A stretch of 46,407 bases of DNA from Rhodospirillales bacterium (GTDB lineage: Bacteria > Pseudomonadota > Alphaproteobacteria > Reyranellales > Reyranellaceae): the NCBI GenBank assembly GCA_947466085.1, contig CANIEC010000018.1, forward strand, positions 1-46,407, given 5' to 3'. Made by a program: the position numbers and the translations under genes. Shown in pieces: positions 9,942 to 22,617 of the stretch; the first letter of the stretch is position 1; each line of letters begins with the position of its first letter. The notes below the pieces were generated by a model. That model was not told where the DNA came from. It made no database searches and worked only from the letters and a program-made list of their open reading frames with translations.

Positions 9942-11120
9942 ATGAATACCGTTCCGATCACTAATCCCTGGCTCGCCGCCGTCGCCCCCTCGCCCATCGG
10001 CGAGACCAAGCGCTGGGTGCTGGGACGCAGCTTCCCGGCCGACCGGCCGCTGATCGATCTCAGCCAGGCGGTGCCGGGCTATCCGCCGGCGCTCGAGTTG
10101 CGCCAGCATCTGGGGGATTTGCTGCTCGATCCCACGATGCACGGCTACACGCCGATCCTCGGCCTGCCGGTTCTGCGCGAGACCTATGCGGGCCATCTCT
10201 CCGATTTCTATGGCGCGCCGATCGCGCCCGCGGAGGTAGGCATCACTTCGGGATGCAACCAGGCCTTCTGCCTCGCCCTGATGAGCATCGCCAAGGCGGG
10301 CGATCAGGTGATCCTGCCGCGGCCCCACTACTTCAATCACGACATGTGGATGCGGATGCAGGGCGTCGAGCCGGTGTCGCTCGACTTCCGGCCGGGCTCC
10401 GGTGCCGTGCCGAGCGCGGAGGATGCGGAGAAGCTGATCGGCCCCCGTACCCGCGCGATCATCCTGATTTCGCCGAACAACCCGACGGGCGCCGTCTATC
10501 CGCCCGAAACAATCCACGCCTTCTACCAGCTCGCGAAGAAACACGGGATCGCCCTGCTGCTCGACGAGACCTACAAGGATTTCCTCCCCGAGGGCGAACG
10601 TCCGCACGATCTCTTCAGCCGGCCGGACTGGCGGGGCACCTTGGTGCACCTCTACAGCTTCTCGAAAGTGTTCGCGCTGACCGGCTATCGCGTCGGCGGC
10701 GTCACCGCGGGCACCGCGCTGATGGCCGAGATCGAGAAGGCGATGGACTGCGTTTCCATCTGCCCGCCGCGGCTTGGCCAGGAGGCCGCGCTCTACGGCC
10801 TGCGCAAGCTGCTGCCGTGGGCGCGGAACAACACAGCGGGCCTCAAGGCACGAGCCGACCTGCTGGGCCAGGGCCTCGAACGCTCCAACCGCTGGCGCCT
10901 CGTCAGCATCGGCGCCTACTTCGCCTATGTGGAGCATCCCTTCGCCGGCATGGCTTCCACCGAAGTCTCCAGGCGCATGGCCGACCAGGAGAACCTGCTC
11001 ACCATCCCCGGCGACATGTTCGGCGCGGGCCAGGAACGCTTCATCCGCCTCGCCTTCGCCAACGTCACCGACGACAAGATCCCGACGGTGCTGGAGCGGC
11101 TGGAGCGGTTTGGCGTGTAG
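9942..11120 (+). CDS. pyridoxal phosphate-dependent class I/II aminotransferase
   Basis: A 392-residue fold-type I PLP enzyme. The cofactor lysine is K242 in YSFSKVFALTGYRVG, with Asn180-Pro181 in SPNNPTG, Asp208 and Tyr211 in LLLDETYKDF, and the substrate-carboxylate Arg in RFIRLAFAN near the C-terminus. These mark the aspartate/aromatic aminotransferase superfamily. Length is normal. The gene stands alone and is divergent from the ABC operon. The amino-group donor and acceptor cannot be read from the sequence. A cytoplasmic role in amino-acid metabolism is likely. Confidence 0.93.
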   Translation: MNTVPITNPWLAAVAPSPIGETKRWVLGRSFPADRPLIDLSQAVPGYPPALELRQHLGDLLLDPTMHGYTPILGLPVLRETYAGHLSDFYGAPIAPAEVGITSGCNQAFCLALMSIAKAGDQVILPRPHYFNHDMWMRMQGVEPVSLDFRPGSGAVPSAEDAEKLIGPRTRAIILISPNNPTGAVYPPETIHAFYQLAKKHGIALLLDETYKDFLPEGERPHDLFSRPDWRGTLVHLYSFSKVFALTGYRVGGVTAGTALMAEIEKAMDCVSICPPRLGQEAALYGLRKLLPWARNNTAGLKARADLLGQGLERSNRWRLVSIGAYFAYVEHPFAGMASTEVSRRMADQENLLTIPGDMFGAGQERFIRLAFANVTDDKIPTVLERLERFGV

Positions 11121-11135
11121 GGAGGGCGCTGCGCG

Positions 11136-11417
11136 TCACTCCTTGCGCAGGATCTTGTCCATCGCCTTGCCCTTCGCCAGCTCGTCCACGAGTTTGTCGA
11201 GGTAGCGGATCTCGCGCATGGTCGGCTCCTCGACCTCCTCGACGCGGACGCCGCAGACTACGCCCTGGATGAGCGCGCGGGACGGGTTGGGCTTAGGCGC
11301 CTTGGCGAAGAAGGTCTCGAAGTCGACCGCCTTCTTCAATTGTGCCTCAAGCGCCTTCGCAACCAAGGCTACATGAACATTCGCGAAGACCATCGTGTAG
11401 TTGCGATGCTTTGCCAT
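11136..11417 (-). CDS. DUF2200-like protein, apparently internally shortened
   Basis: A 93-residue protein. The stretch from DFETFF through [20 protein letters not shown] to the end ([20 protein letters not shown]) matches my recollection of DUF2200 proteins very closely, as does the N-terminal [14 protein letters not shown]. The family is usually about 115 residues. Here the stretch of some 20-25 residues normally between the VAKA motif and LEAQL appears to be missing in frame. The gene converges on the aminotransferase and is divergent from the alpha/beta hydrolase. The function of the family is unknown to me. A short in-frame deletion or a natural subtype would both explain the length. Confidence 0.8.
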   Translation of the reverse strand: MAKHRNYTMVFANVHVALVAKALEAQLKKAVDFETFFAKAPKPNPSRALIQGVVCGVRVEEVEEPTMREIRYLDKLVDELAKGKAMDKILRKE

Positions 11418-11472
11418 GGCCGCGATGCTAGCCTGTCTCCGCCGCCATCAACCATGCGAAGAGGAACGTGCC

Positions 11473-12345
11473 ATGCCCCACGCCACCACGTCCGACGGGG
11501 TGAAGCTCCATTATGAAGAGGCGGGCAGCGGCACGCCGATCCTGTTCGTCCACGAATATTGCGGCGACTGGCGGGCCTGGGAGCCGCAGATGCGGTTCTT
11601 CTCGCGGCGCCATCGCTGCATCACCTACTCCTTCCGTGGCTATCCGGGCTCCGACGTGCCCGCATCCGGCGACCTGTACGGCCAGAAATTTGCCGTCGAC
11701 GACGCCAGGCACATGCTCGACCACCTGAAGATCCCGAAGGCGCATATCGTCGGCCTGTCGCAGGGCGCTTTCGCGACGGCGCATTTCGGACGCTGCTATG
11801 CCGACCGCGCGCTCTCGCTCACCCTCGCGGGTGTCGGTTCCGGCGCGGGCCGTGAAGGGCACGAGCAGTTCAAGAAGGATGCCGTGACAACGGCCGGCCT
11901 CATCCGCAAGCACGGCATGGCGAAGTACGCCGAGAGTCTGACGACCAACCCCACCCGCTCGCGCTTCAAGACGAAGGATCCGCGCGGCTATGCCGAGTTC
12001 ACGAAGCATCTCGCCGAACATCCCGATGTCGGCGCCGCCAACACCATGGAGAACTACCAGGGCAGGCGGCCGTCGCTCTACGACTTCGAGGAGGAGTGGA
12101 AGAAGCTCGACCTGGCGACGCTGATCATCTGCGGCGACGAGGACGATCCCTGCCTGCAGCCCAGCCTCTACCTGAAGCGCGTGCTGCCCAATGCCGGCCT
12201 GGCGATGTTCGCCAAGACGGGGCACACGGTGAACCTCGAGGAACCCGACGCCTTCAACCGCGAGCTCTGGAACTTCATCACCCTTTCGGAAGCCGGCAAG
12301 TGGACAAGCCGACTGCCGGTCGCCGAGGGCGCCGGCCTTATCTGA
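11473..12345 (+). CDS. alpha/beta fold hydrolase
   Basis: A 290-residue alpha/beta hydrolase. The nucleophile elbow is GLSQG with Ser96, the oxyanion region is FVHEYCGDWRAW, the acid is in ICGDEDDP and the catalytic His is in KTGHTVNLEEP. The order of Ser, Asp and His fits esterases, haloperoxidase-like and C-C-bond hydrolases. I chose the ATG at 11473 since MPHATTSDGVKLHY is the usual family N-terminus and GAGGAAC lies upstream. An ATG at 11401 would add an unlikely 24-residue leader. The 3' end overlaps the convergent thiD gene by 8 bases. The substrate is unknown. Confidence 0.92.
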   Translation: MPHATTSDGVKLHYEEAGSGTPILFVHEYCGDWRAWEPQMRFFSRRHRCITYSFRGYPGSDVPASGDLYGQKFAVDDARHMLDHLKIPKAHIVGLSQGAFATAHFGRCYADRALSLTLAGVGSGAGREGHEQFKKDAVTTAGLIRKHGMAKYAESLTTNPTRSRFKTKDPRGYAEFTKHLAEHPDVGAANTMENYQGRRPSLYDFEEEWKKLDLATLIICGDEDDPCLQPSLYLKRVLPNAGLAMFAKTGHTVNLEEPDAFNRELWNFITLSEAGKWTSRLPVAEGAGLI

Positions 12346-13129
12346 CGGTCACGGCGTGATTGAGCGGGCCATGGCCGCGTCCGAAACCGGGCGCGGTCTC
12401 GATGGCCTTGCGGACATAGTCGCGCGCCCGCGCAACGGCATCATGCAGCGTCATTTCCTGCGCCAGCCCCGCCGCGATGGCCGACGCGAGTGTGCAGCCG
12501 GTGCCGTGGGTGCTGCGGCTCACGATCCGGACGTCATCGAAACGGTGGAACTTCCCGTCATGGAACAGCAGGTCGACGACGCGGTCGCCCTCGAGATGGC
12601 CGCCCTTCATCAGCACCGCCCCGGCACCAAGCGCCGCCAGCCGCTCGGCGGCGCGCTTCATGTCGGCCTCGACGCGCACCGGAAATCCCACCAGCACTTC
12701 CGCCTCCGGCAGGTTGGGCGTGATGAGCGCCGCCATCGGCAGCAGCCTGTCGCGCAGCGCTGCCTCCGCCTCCGTCAGCAACAGCCGGTGTCCGCCTTTT
12801 GCGACCATCACGGGGTCGACGACCAGCGGCACGCCGGCCGCATGCCTCTCGATGCCGGCGGCCACGACCTCGATCACGGCGGCGCTGTGGAGCATGCCGG
12901 TCTTCACGGCGTCGGCACCTATATCGCTCAACACGACTTCGATCTGCTGGGCGATGAAGGCCGGTTCGACGCCGACCACCCCATGCACACCCTCGGTGTT
13001 CTGCGCGGTCAGCGCCGTGATGGCGGTGGCGGCAAAACCGTTCATCGCCGTGACCGCCTTGATGTCGGCCTGGATGCCCGCCCCGCCCCCCGAATCCGAG
13101 CCGGCGACGATCAGCACTCGGCCCTTCAT
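12338..13129 (-). CDS. thiD: bifunctional hydroxymethylpyrimidine kinase/phosphomethylpyrimidine kinase
   Basis: ThiD, 263 residues, phosphorylates HMP to HMP-P and then to HMP-PP in thiamine synthesis. The N-terminus [20 protein letters not shown] is the family hallmark, followed by [39 protein letters not shown] and the ribokinase-type anion hole [18 protein letters not shown]. The ATG overlaps the stop of glmM by four bases (ATGA), so it is translationally coupled to that gene and is the last gene of the large leftward cluster. No TPP riboswitch is visible, as expected for a gene inside an operon. Confidence 0.96.
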   Translation of the reverse strand: MKGRVLIVAGSDSGGGAGIQADIKAVTAMNGFAATAITALTAQNTEGVHGVVGVEPAFIAQQIEVVLSDIGADAVKTGMLHSAAVIEVVAAGIERHAAGVPLVVDPVMVAKGGHRLLLTEAEAALRDRLLPMAALITPNLPEAEVLVGFPVRVEADMKRAAERLAALGAGAVLMKGGHLEGDRVVDLLFHDGKFHRFDDVRIVSRSTHGTGCTLASAIAAGLAQEMTLHDAVARARDYVRKAIETAPGFGRGHGPLNHAVTVR

Positions 13130-14475
13130 GCCGCCTGCCGGGGAATCGCCTCGATGATTTGATCGACGACGCTGTGAACGAGGTCGCAGTCGTCCCCCTC
13201 GGCCATCACACGGATCAGCGGTTCGGTGCCCGACTTTCGCACGAGGATGCGCCCGCTCTTGCCGAGCCTCGCCTCGGCCGAGGCGATCGCCTTGATCACG
13301 GATGCGGCTTGCAGGGCCTGAGTCGCGTCGTCGACGCGCACGTTCTTCAGCAGCTGTGGCACGGGCTCGAAAGCCCGGAAGAGCTCGCTCGCCGGCCGTC
13401 CTGTGCGAATCAGGACGGACAGCGCCTGCAGCGCCGCCATCAGCCCGTCGCCGGTGGTGGCGTGGTCGGTCATGATGATGTGACCGGATTGCTCGCCGCC
13501 CAGATTGTAGCCGTCGGCCCGCATGCGCTCGAGAACGTAGCGGTCGCCGACCTGCGTGCGGACCAGCTTCAGCCGCCGCGCGTCGAGATAGCGCTCCAGG
13601 CCGAGATTGGACATGACCGTCGCCACGACGCCGCCGCCCGACAGCAGGCCGTTCCGCGCCCACTGGTCGGCGATGGTCGCCATGAGCTGGTCGCCATCGA
13701 TGACCGCGCCCATCTGGTCGACCATGATGACGCGGTCGGCATCGCCGTCGAGTCCGATGCCGATATGGGCATGGTGCGCGACGACCTGCTCCTGCAGCAC
13801 GCCGGGATGCGTCGAGCCGCAATTGCCGTTGATGTTGAAGCCGTCCGGCGAGACGCCGACGCGAATGACCTCGGCGCCGAGTTCGGTCAGCACCGTCGGC
13901 GCCACCTTGTAGGCAGCACCGTTGGCGCAATCGATGACGACCTTGAGATCGCTGAGGTCCAGTCCGCGCGGCGCCGATGCCTTGACCGCCTCGATGTACC
14001 GGCCCTGCACGTCATCCAGCCGCTGCGCGCGGCCGATGGCGGCGGCATCGGCGAGAACGAGATCCGAGGGCGACGTCACCAGCGCCTGGATCTCGGTCTC
14101 CACCGAATCCGACAGCTTGAATCCGTCCGGACCGAACAGCTTGATCCCGTTGTCCTCGTAGGGATTGTGCGAGGCGGAGATCATCACGCCGACATCGGCG
14201 CGCATCGACCGCGTGAGGAAGCCGACCGCGGGCGTCGGGATCGGCCCCAGCAGGAACACGTCGACGCCCACCGAGAGAAAGCCGGCCGTCAGCGCCTGCT
14301 CCAGCATGTAGCCCGACAGGCGCGTATCCTTGCCGATGACGGCGCGGTTGCGATGGGCCCCGCGGTGAAACACCTGTCCCGCGGCCATGCCGATGCGCAT
14401 CGCGATTTCGGCGGTCATCGGGGCGGTGTTCGCACGACCGCGAACGCCGTCTGTGCCGAAAAGTGAACGAGCCAT
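13126..14475 (-). CDS. glmM: phosphoglucosamine mutase
   Basis: GlmM, 449 residues, interconverts glucosamine-6-phosphate and glucosamine-1-phosphate for UDP-GlcNAc, peptidoglycan and LPS synthesis. The N-terminus is [14 protein letters not shown]. The phosphoserine loop [15 protein letters not shown] holds the catalytic Ser. The Mg-binding loop is GLDGDADR, the sugar-binding loop is GGEQSGHII and the phosphate-binding loop near the C-terminus is [16 protein letters not shown] chose the ATG at 14475 because the family starts there. The gene follows folP by 10 bases, the same folP-glmM order as in E. coli. Confidence 0.97.
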   Translation of the reverse strand: MARSLFGTDGVRGRANTAPMTAEIAMRIGMAAGQVFHRGAHRNRAVIGKDTRLSGYMLEQALTAGFLSVGVDVFLLGPIPTPAVGFLTRSMRADVGVMISASHNPYEDNGIKLFGPDGFKLSDSVETEIQALVTSPSDLVLADAAAIGRAQRLDDVQGRYIEAVKASAPRGLDLSDLKVVIDCANGAAYKVAPTVLTELGAEVIRVGVSPDGFNINGNCGSTHPGVLQEQVVAHHAHIGIGLDGDADRVIMVDQMGAVIDGDQLMATIADQWARNGLLSGGGVVATVMSNLGLERYLDARRLKLVRTQVGDRYVLERMRADGYNLGGEQSGHIIMTDHATTGDGLMAALQALSVLIRTGRPASELFRAFEPVPQLLKNVRVDDATQALQAASVIKAIASAEARLGKSGRILVRKSGTEPLIRVMAEGDDCDLVHSVVDQIIEAIPRQAA

Positions 14476-14485
14476 GACCGTGGTT

Positions 14486-15300
14486 TTACCGCATCGCCTC
14501 GAAGACCGCGAGAGCCTGCCGCGTGGCGACGACGTTGTGGACGCGGACGATCGAAGCCCCACGCCGCACGGCTTCGACGGCCAGAAACGCCGAGGCAGGA
14601 TCTCGATCGGCGGGCTTTTCGACGCCCGTCAGTCGACCGATGAAGCTCTTGCGCGAGCAGCCGATCAACACCGGGTACCCCGCCTGCGCCAGACGCTGCG
14701 TCCCGGCGATCAGGGCCAGTTCCTCCTCGACCTTCTTGCCGAAGCCGAGGCCGGGATCGAGGGCGATGCTCTGCCGTTCGACGCCTGCCGCCTGGCAGGC
14801 AGCGGCGCGATCGAGCAGAAACCGCCGGACATCCTCGACGACGTCCTCGTAGGCCGGACCGGCATAGCGCTCCTCCGGCCTTCCCCGCCGATGCATCAGG
14901 ACGACCGCCGCCTTGCGCCGCACCACCAGGGGCAGCAGGGCCGGGTCGTCGCGCAGCGCCGACACGTCGTTGACGATGCGCGCGCCGACGGCCAGTCCCG
15001 CTTCGGCGACCAGTGCGCGACGTGTGTCGAGGGAGACGACGGCGCCGTGCCGTACCAGGCCTTCCACGACGGGGAGAACCCGCCGGCATTCCTCCTCGGA
15101 GGAGACGGCCGCCGACCCGGGGCGCGTAGACTCACCGCCTACATCCAAGATGTCGGCCCCTTCCGCCACGAAGCGCAGGCCATCGTCGATGGCCCGCGCC
15201 GGGTCGAGGCGTTCGCCGCCGTCGGAAAAGGAGTCGGGCGTCACGTTCACGATCGCCATCACGAGAGGGCGATCGAGCGGGAGGCCCGCGAAGCTTCGCG

Positions 15301-15304
<4 letters not shown>
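14486..15304 (-). CDS. folP: dihydropteroate synthase, TTG start
   Basis: FolP, 272 residues, joins p-aminobenzoate to the pterin pyrophosphate in folate synthesis and is the sulfonamide target. Signature one is [14 protein letters not shown] (residues 17-30), signature two [28 protein letters not shown] and GCSRKSFIG carry further pterin- and pABA-site residues. The start is TTG at 15304, which overlaps the TGA of ftsH (TTGA). The next ATG is codon 16, inside the first conserved strand, so the TTG start is well supported and suggests coupling to ftsH. Confidence 0.95.
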
Positions 15305-17238
<1,934 letters not shown>

Positions 17239-17250
17239 TGATGGCTTCCG

Positions 17251-18345
17251 TTAAATGAGGCTACGATCAAGATGGGTTGCGGCCGCCGGGTAGCAAGCGA
17301 AAAATGCAGCCGGAATCAAGGGCTGCCTTCCTTTCCTGCCATTTTCAGGTCGGACAATCCACTCAAGCTGCCGCGAGCCGGCGGCTTGCCGCAGGGTGAA
17401 CTGGCAGCCCGACAGGGTGAAATCCTCTCCCCGGCCCGATTTGCCGCGGTTCGGCGCTCCCGACATCCGGACCAGGGCCCGATCGACCCGGTCCCGCCGC
17501 GGCGGATGATCGCCGCCTCCCAGAGCCCGTACGATCCGGCTCACCAGCCGGGTGCGAGTGTCGAGCGGCAGCCGCCCGAAGGCCGTACGGTCGATCACCA
17601 CGCTGCCGTCCTCGCGCGACTCGAGAAGCGCAGCCCCCACCCGGGCGGCCCGCACCTCCTGACCGGCACGCACACGGTCTGCATCCGGCGGTCCGGCCTC
17701 GATCGCCCCCGAGAGGCGCAGGCGAGCCCGCTCGAAGCGCGGATCGATATTTGAAGGATCGTCGATCCAGGCGACGCCGCGCGACACGAGCGTGGCCGAC
17801 AGGCATGCCCGCGGCACCGAGAGCAGCGGCCGCAGGAGGCGAACCTCGGGCCACTCGAGGAGGGCCGCCATGCCCGCCAGGCCATCCGGACCGCTGGCGC
17901 GCGCCGCGCGCATCGCAATCGTCTCGGCCTGGTCGTCGGCATGGTGGGCCACCAGAAGGTGGAGAATGCCGCGCTCGCGGCAGATGTCGCGCAGCAGCCG
18001 GTATCGGGCGGCGCGCGCCGCTTCCTGGAGGCCGGCCTGCGGCTTGGCCCCAGCCCAGCGCAGGACGAGGCTTTCGATACCGCGGCCTTGCAGCAGGTTC
18101 GCCGTCAACGAGGCTTCCCGCGCTGCCTCTGGTCGCAGGCCGTGATCCACGATCAGTGCCAGAACCCGGCCCCCCTGCTTCGCCGACCATTCGTGCGCCA
18201 GGAAGGTGAGGCTGAGCGAGTCGCGGCCGCCGGAAACGGCGACAGCCAGTTCGGGACGTGCCTCGAAAGGTTCGAACGGCGCCATCAGGCGCGCGAAGGC
18301 CGCTGCATCGACGGGATGCGGCTCGGCGGGATCGCTCACCCGCAC
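17251..18345 (-). CDS. tilS: tRNA(Ile)-lysidine synthase
   Basis: TilS, 364 residues, converts C34 of the CAU-anticodon tRNA(Ile) to lysidine so that it reads AUA codons. The ATP pyrophosphatase P-loop SGGRDS is at residues 38-43, followed by LIVDHGLRPEA and the LLVAHHADDQAET block typical of TilS. The apparent start is GTG at 18345, overlapping cpoB by 10 bases. An ATG at 18285 would remove 20 residues, but the PVDAAAFARL segment before it looks like part of the family N-terminus. The C-terminal substrate-binding domain is short and divergent, as often in alphaproteobacteria. Confidence 0.94.
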   Translation of the reverse strand: MRVSDPAEPHPVDAAAFARLMAPFEPFEARPELAVAVSGGRDSLSLTFLAHEWSAKQGGRVLALIVDHGLRPEAAREASLTANLLQGRGIESLVLRWAGAKPQAGLQEAARAARYRLLRDICRERGILHLLVAHHADDQAETIAMRAARASGPDGLAGMAALLEWPEVRLLRPLLSVPRACLSATLVSRGVAWIDDPSNIDPRFERARLRLSGAIEAGPPDADRVRAGQEVRAARVGAALLESREDGSVVIDRTAFGRLPLDTRTRLVSRIVRALGGGDHPPRRDRVDRALVRMSGAPNRGKSGRGEDFTLSGCQFTLRQAAGSRQLEWIVRPENGRKGRQPLIPAAFFACYPAAATHLDRSLI

Positions 18346-19061
18346 CCGTTCTTCTGCCGCTCCTGGTCGATCCGCCGCTTCTGCAGGTCGGTCGCCCGCG
18401 GATAGTCCTGGTTGAAGCGCGCGAACACCGCACAGGCATCGGGCTTGCGGCCCATCAAGGCCATCGTGATGCCGAGCTTCAGGAGATTGTCGGGCCCTTT
18501 CGGGCTCGTCTTGTAGACCTTGTAGCCCTCGGCAAAGGCCGTGAGGGCATTGTTGTAGTCGCGACGCGCGTAATAGGTCTCGCCCAACCAGTATTGCGCG
18601 TTGCCGGCCAGCTTGTTCTGCGGACTGCGCTGAATGAAGGTCTTGAAGCCGCGCTCCGCGCCGGCGTAGTCGCCGTCCTGCAGCTTCTTGACGGAATCGT
18701 CGTAGAGCTGCTCGGGCGTGGCACCAGCCGGCGCCGGGCCTGGCGTCGGCGTCGAAGGCGCTGCCGGAGCGGCGGCCTGCGCGCCTGGACGCGGCGCGGC
18801 GCCCCCAGCGCGGGCACCCCCGCCCTTCTCCAGCTGCTCGATCCGGTACTCGTAGTCGGCCTGCATCTTCTCCATCTGCTGCTGCAGCCTCGCATTGCGA
18901 TTCTGCAGCTGCTCGAGTTGGCCGGTAAGGTTGGTGAGAGACTGCTGGAGCTGATTGAACCGGTCTTCGATGTAGACCGCGTCTCCCCCGCGCTGCGCCG
19001 CGGCCGCCGTGGGCAAGGCGAGGGCAACGAGGAGGACGAGCCGGGACGGGAGGATCTTCAT
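18336..19061 (-). CDS. cpoB: cell division coordinator CpoB / Tol-Pal system protein YbgF
   Basis: A 241-residue periplasmic protein that in E. coli links peptidoglycan synthesis to Tol-driven outer-membrane constriction. A signal peptide (MKILPSRLVLLVALALPTAA) leads to a coiled coil (FNQLQQSLTNLTGQLEQLQN), an Ala/Pro-rich linker and then three TPR-like repeats (beginning LYDDSVKKLQDGDYAGAERG). The ATG at 19061 places the signal peptide at the N-terminus; upstream ATGs at 19094 and 19121 would add 11 or 20 unlikely residues. A terminator separates it from pal, so it may have its own promoter. Confidence 0.94.
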   Translation of the reverse strand: MKILPSRLVLLVALALPTAAAAQRGGDAVYIEDRFNQLQQSLTNLTGQLEQLQNRNARLQQQMEKMQADYEYRIEQLEKGGGARAGGAAPRPGAQAAAPAAPSTPTPGPAPAGATPEQLYDDSVKKLQDGDYAGAERGFKTFIQRSPQNKLAGNAQYWLGETYYARRDYNNALTAFAEGYKVYKTSPKGPDNLLKLGITMALMGRKPDACAVFARFNQDYPRATDLQKRRIDQERQKNGCG

Positions 19062-19125
19062 GGCCAACGCTTTGTTCACATCAAACGCGGCCATTTTCAG
19101 GCATGGCCGTCCTGTCTCCAAATGA

Positions 19126-19154
19126 AAACGCCGGTCGCATGACGACCGGCGTTT
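19126..19154 (-). terminator. intrinsic terminator after pal
   Basis: A perfect 12-bp stem (AAACGCCGGTCG against its complement) with a 5-base loop, followed on the minus strand by TTTTCATTT. It begins 27 bases after the pal stop codon and lies between pal and cpoB, so part or all of the tol-pal transcript should end here. Confidence 0.8.
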
Positions 19155-19181
19155 CCTGCACTCGCCTCGTTTGAGACGATT

Positions 19182-19643
19182 CTACTCCAGGGCCGTTACG
19201 GCGCGGCGGTTGCGCGACCAGGCCGCTTCGTCGGAGCCGACCGGATCCGGACGCTCCTTGCCGTAGCTGACGGTCTTGAGACGCGACGCGGGAATGCCCT
19301 GGGCGATCAGGTACTGGCGCGCGGCATTGGCGCGGCGCTCACCCAGTGCCAGGTTGTACTCGCGCGTGCCACGCTCGTCGCAGTGACCTTCGACGGTGAT
19401 CTGATAATTGCCGTACTTCTTCAGCCACTCGGCCTGACGGTTCAGGGTCTGGCGGCCGTCCTCGCGCACGGTGGAGGAATCGGTGTCGAAGAAGACGCGG
19501 TCGCCGACGTTCTGCCGGAAGTCACCGACCGATCCGGGCGTCACGGTTGTGGAGGCCGCAGAGGCCGTCTGCGTGTCGTTGTTGCTGCAGGCTGCGATGA
19601 GGAACATCGCCGCAAGGGCCGACAAAGCCTTGATCATGCTCAT
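19182..19643 (-). CDS. pal: peptidoglycan-associated lipoprotein Pal
   Basis: Pal, 153 residues, an outer-membrane lipoprotein that binds peptidoglycan and TolB. The signal peptide ends in the lipobox LIAAC with Cys19, followed by a Ser/Thr-rich linker and the OmpA-like domain. DRVFFDTDSS, VEGHCDERGTREYNLALGE and RRANAARQYL carry the diaminopimelate-binding Asp and Arg. The ATG at 19643 gives a normal lipoprotein signal and has AGGGAG upstream. Confidence 0.97.
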   Translation of the reverse strand: MSMIKALSALAAMFLIAACSNNDTQTASAASTTVTPGSVGDFRQNVGDRVFFDTDSSTVREDGRQTLNRQAEWLKKYGNYQITVEGHCDERGTREYNLALGERRANAARQYLIAQGIPASRLKTVSYGKERPDPVGSDEAAWSRNRRAVTALE

Positions 19644-19719
19644 TTTTCGATCCACTCCCTGACGGAATCGACCCGGGCGAGGGGTACGCACGGGTCGACA
19701 GAAATGATCATATATTTCG

Positions 19720-21042
19720 CTACTGCGGAATCAAGGGCGACCAGGCCGGATCCGAAGCATCGGTCGGCGTCGGGACCTGCCGCTCGAATCGACCGGTGAT
19801 GTCAATCTGGTGCAGCGAGGCTGCACCGGCGCGGCCACCCGAGCTGGGCTGCTGGCGGAAGAACATCAGCACGCGTCCATTGGGCGCCCAGGTCGGACCT
19901 TCGACGAGGAAGCCGCTCGCGAGCATGCGTTCGCCGCTGCCGTCCGAGCGCATTACGCCGATGCCGAAGCCGCCCGATCCGATCTTGGTGAAGGCGATGA
20001 AGTCGCCGCGCGGCGACCAGACCGGCGTTGCGTAGCGTCCGTCACCGAAGCTGATGCGTCGCTCGCCGCCCCCGCCGGCACTCATCACGTACAACTGCTG
20101 GGCACCACCGCGGTCCGAGTTGAAGACGATCTGCGATCCGTCAGCCGAGAAGCACGGCGATGTATCGATGGCCGGCGAGTTGGTCAGGCGGCGGAGCTGC
20201 CGGCCGCGCACGTCCATCTCGTAGATGTTGGTGCGGCCGTTCTCGGCGATGCTCATGACGACCTTGGTGCCGTCCGGCGAGAAGCGCGGCGCGAAGCTCA
20301 TGCCCGGGAAGTTGCCGAGCAACTCGCGGCGACCGCTGTCTACGTTCTGCAGATACACCCGCGGCGGCCCGTTGTTCTCGCCGTAGGCCATGTAGACGAT
20401 CTCTTGCAGCGTCGGCGAGAAGCGCGGCGTGAGAGCGATGGTCTTGCCATCGGTCAGGTAGCGGTTGTTGGCGCCGTCCTGGTCCATGACGGCGATCCGC
20501 TTGGTCCGGTTGTTGCCCGGGCCGGTCTCGGAAACGTAGGCGACGCGGGTGTCGAAATAGCCCTCCTCGCCGGTCACGCGCTTGTAGATCGCGTCGGAGA
20601 TGATGTGGGCGAGGCGCCGCCAGTTGCTCGGCTGACTGGTGAAGGACAGGCCGGTGGCCTGCTGGCTCGTGACGACGTCCCACAACCGGAAGTCGACCTT
20701 GATGCTGCCGCCCACCGAGGTGACCTGGCCGACGACGAGGCCTGCCGCGCCGACGCTGCGCCAGTCCGGGAAGCGCGGCGGTGAGGTGGCGTCGACGTCC
20801 TTCTGGATATAGGCGCTGGATGGAATCACCCGGAACAGGCCGGAATTCTGCAGGTTGTTACGGATCACGCCCGCCATCTGGGCGCCCACCGCATCGCCTT
20901 TGAAATCGACGATGGCGATCGGCACCGGCTCGAAGCTCGGCCGCGTCATGTCGATCGTGAGCTGGGCGCGTGCCGTGCCCGCAACGCCGATGGTAGCGAG
21001 GGCGGCACCGCCCAGCAGGGTCGTCCGTCGGGGAAGCATCAT
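19720..21042 (-). CDS. tolB: Tol-Pal system beta-propeller protein TolB
   Basis: TolB, 440 residues, a periplasmic protein linking Pal to TolA. The N-terminus carries an Arg-Arg pair before the hydrophobic core ([19 protein letters not shown], ending TARA), a possible Tat signal, unusual for TolB. The N-terminal domain begins [20 protein letters not shown], and six WD40-like propeller blades follow ([39 protein letters not shown]). I chose the ATG at 21042 because AAGAGG lies about 7 bases upstream; an ATG at 21057 would add five residues. Confidence 0.95.
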   Translation of the reverse strand: MMLPRRTTLLGGAALATIGVAGTARAQLTIDMTRPSFEPVPIAIVDFKGDAVGAQMAGVIRNNLQNSGLFRVIPSSAYIQKDVDATSPPRFPDWRSVGAAGLVVGQVTSVGGSIKVDFRLWDVVTSQQATGLSFTSQPSNWRRLAHIISDAIYKRVTGEEGYFDTRVAYVSETGPGNNRTKRIAVMDQDGANNRYLTDGKTIALTPRFSPTLQEIVYMAYGENNGPPRVYLQNVDSGRRELLGNFPGMSFAPRFSPDGTKVVMSIAENGRTNIYEMDVRGRQLRRLTNSPAIDTSPCFSADGSQIVFNSDRGGAQQLYVMSAGGGGERRISFGDGRYATPVWSPRGDFIAFTKIGSGGFGIGVMRSDGSGERMLASGFLVEGPTWAPNGRVLMFFRQQPSSGGRAGAASLHQIDITGRFERQVPTPTDASDPAWSPLIPQ

Positions 21043-21086
21043 GTCGGACCTCTTCATCTTAAGGCTTCTATTAGGGTGGAGGGGTC

Positions 21087-22043
21087 TTAGTAGTCACGTG
21101 GATCGAAATTGAAGGTGATGGTTCGCCAGCTCGTGAACTTCTCTGGCGAAAGCGGCCAGGGCTGGCAACGCGGATTCATGATCGCGCGATGCGCGGCGTC
21201 GGCCGCGGCGCGGAAGACCGGATCGCTGTTGTAGCGACCGGTGTCGCGCAACTCGGCTTTCACCGGCGTGCCGTTCTGGTTCATCTCGACGGTCAGCGTG
21301 ATGACCATCGCCTGGTCACGCGAGCCGCCCTGCGTGTTCCAGCAGGGCCGGATCTTCTGGCGCACGCCCTCGATCTCGCTCGCCGTGACGACAGCAGCCA
21401 GGTTCGGCGCGGCCGGCGCCTGGCGCGTGACCTGCTGCACGGGCTTGGGGCTCTGCTCCGGCGTCTGGATCTTCTGCTGCGACTGCTTGTTCTTGAGGAT
21501 GTCGTCGATCATCGAATCGACGCTCTGTTTGGGTGGCGCAGGCTTGGGCGGCGGCGGCTTCGGCGGCTCGGGCTTCTTGGCCTCGGGCGCGGGCTTGGGC
21601 GGCTCCGGCGGCTTCTCGACCTTCGGCGGCTCCGGTTCCTTGGGCTTCATCGCCACCAGATCCTCGACCGGCTTGGCCGCCTCCGTCTTGGGCTTCTCCT
21701 CCGGCTTGGGCGGCGTCGGCGGCTTGGGCGGCTCCACAATCTCGGGCGGCTTCGGCGTGGGCGGCGACGGCGGCGGCTCGGCCGACTTCACCGGCGGCGC
21801 CTTGGTCGTCTCCTGGGCGATCGGCGCGTCCTTGGGCTGCGGCGGCAGGTTGGCCACGGTCGGCGCGCCCGCCTTCTTGTCGATCGCCTCGAACTCGACC
21901 ATCACCGGCTCGGGTTCCATCGGCGGCGGCTTGCCGAAGAAGTCGAGATTGAGCACCGCCGCCCCCAGCACGAAGACATGCACCATCGCCGACACGACGG
22001 CCGGTGTGCGCATCTCGATGCTGGCGGGGTGACGGCGAGCCAT
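21087..22043 (-). CDS. tolA: energy-transducing protein TolA
   Basis: TolA, 318 residues, spans the periplasm and transmits proton-motive force from TolQR to TolB-Pal. One transmembrane helix lies at about residues 14-34 ([20 protein letters not shown]). It is followed by a long Pro/Lys/Glu-rich domain with many PPKP and PEPPK motifs instead of the Ala/Lys helix of E. coli. A compact C-terminal domain holds [20 protein letters not shown]. The ATG at 22043 has AAGAGG upstream. The gene starts 22 bases after tolR. Confidence 0.92.
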   Translation of the reverse strand: MARRHPASIEMRTPAVVSAMVHVFVLGAAVLNLDFFGKPPPMEPEPVMVEFEAIDKKAGAPTVANLPPQPKDAPIAQETTKAPPVKSAEPPPSPPTPKPPEIVEPPKPPTPPKPEEKPKTEAAKPVEDLVAMKPKEPEPPKVEKPPEPPKPAPEAKKPEPPKPPPPKPAPPKQSVDSMIDDILKNKQSQQKIQTPEQSPKPVQQVTRQAPAAPNLAAVVTASEIEGVRQKIRPCWNTQGGSRDQAMVITLTVEMNQNGTPVKAELRDTGRYNSDPVFRAAADAAHRAIMNPRCQPWPLSPEKFTSWRTITFNFDPRDY

Positions 22044-22065
22044 CGTCCTCTTCGTGTCCGTTGTC

Positions 22066-22616
<551 letters not shown>

Positions 22617-22617
<1 letters not shown>

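Noticed and set aside
9707..9943. A 78-residue minus-strand open frame between the ABC operon and the aminotransferase gene
   Set aside because: It has no ribosome site, overlaps the promoter region and is composed of unlike segments with no family resemblance.
13126..14475. Possible TPP riboswitch for the thiD gene
   Set aside because: thiD is coupled to glmM by a four-base overlap, so there is no leader. No THI-box like sequence is seen in the preceding region.
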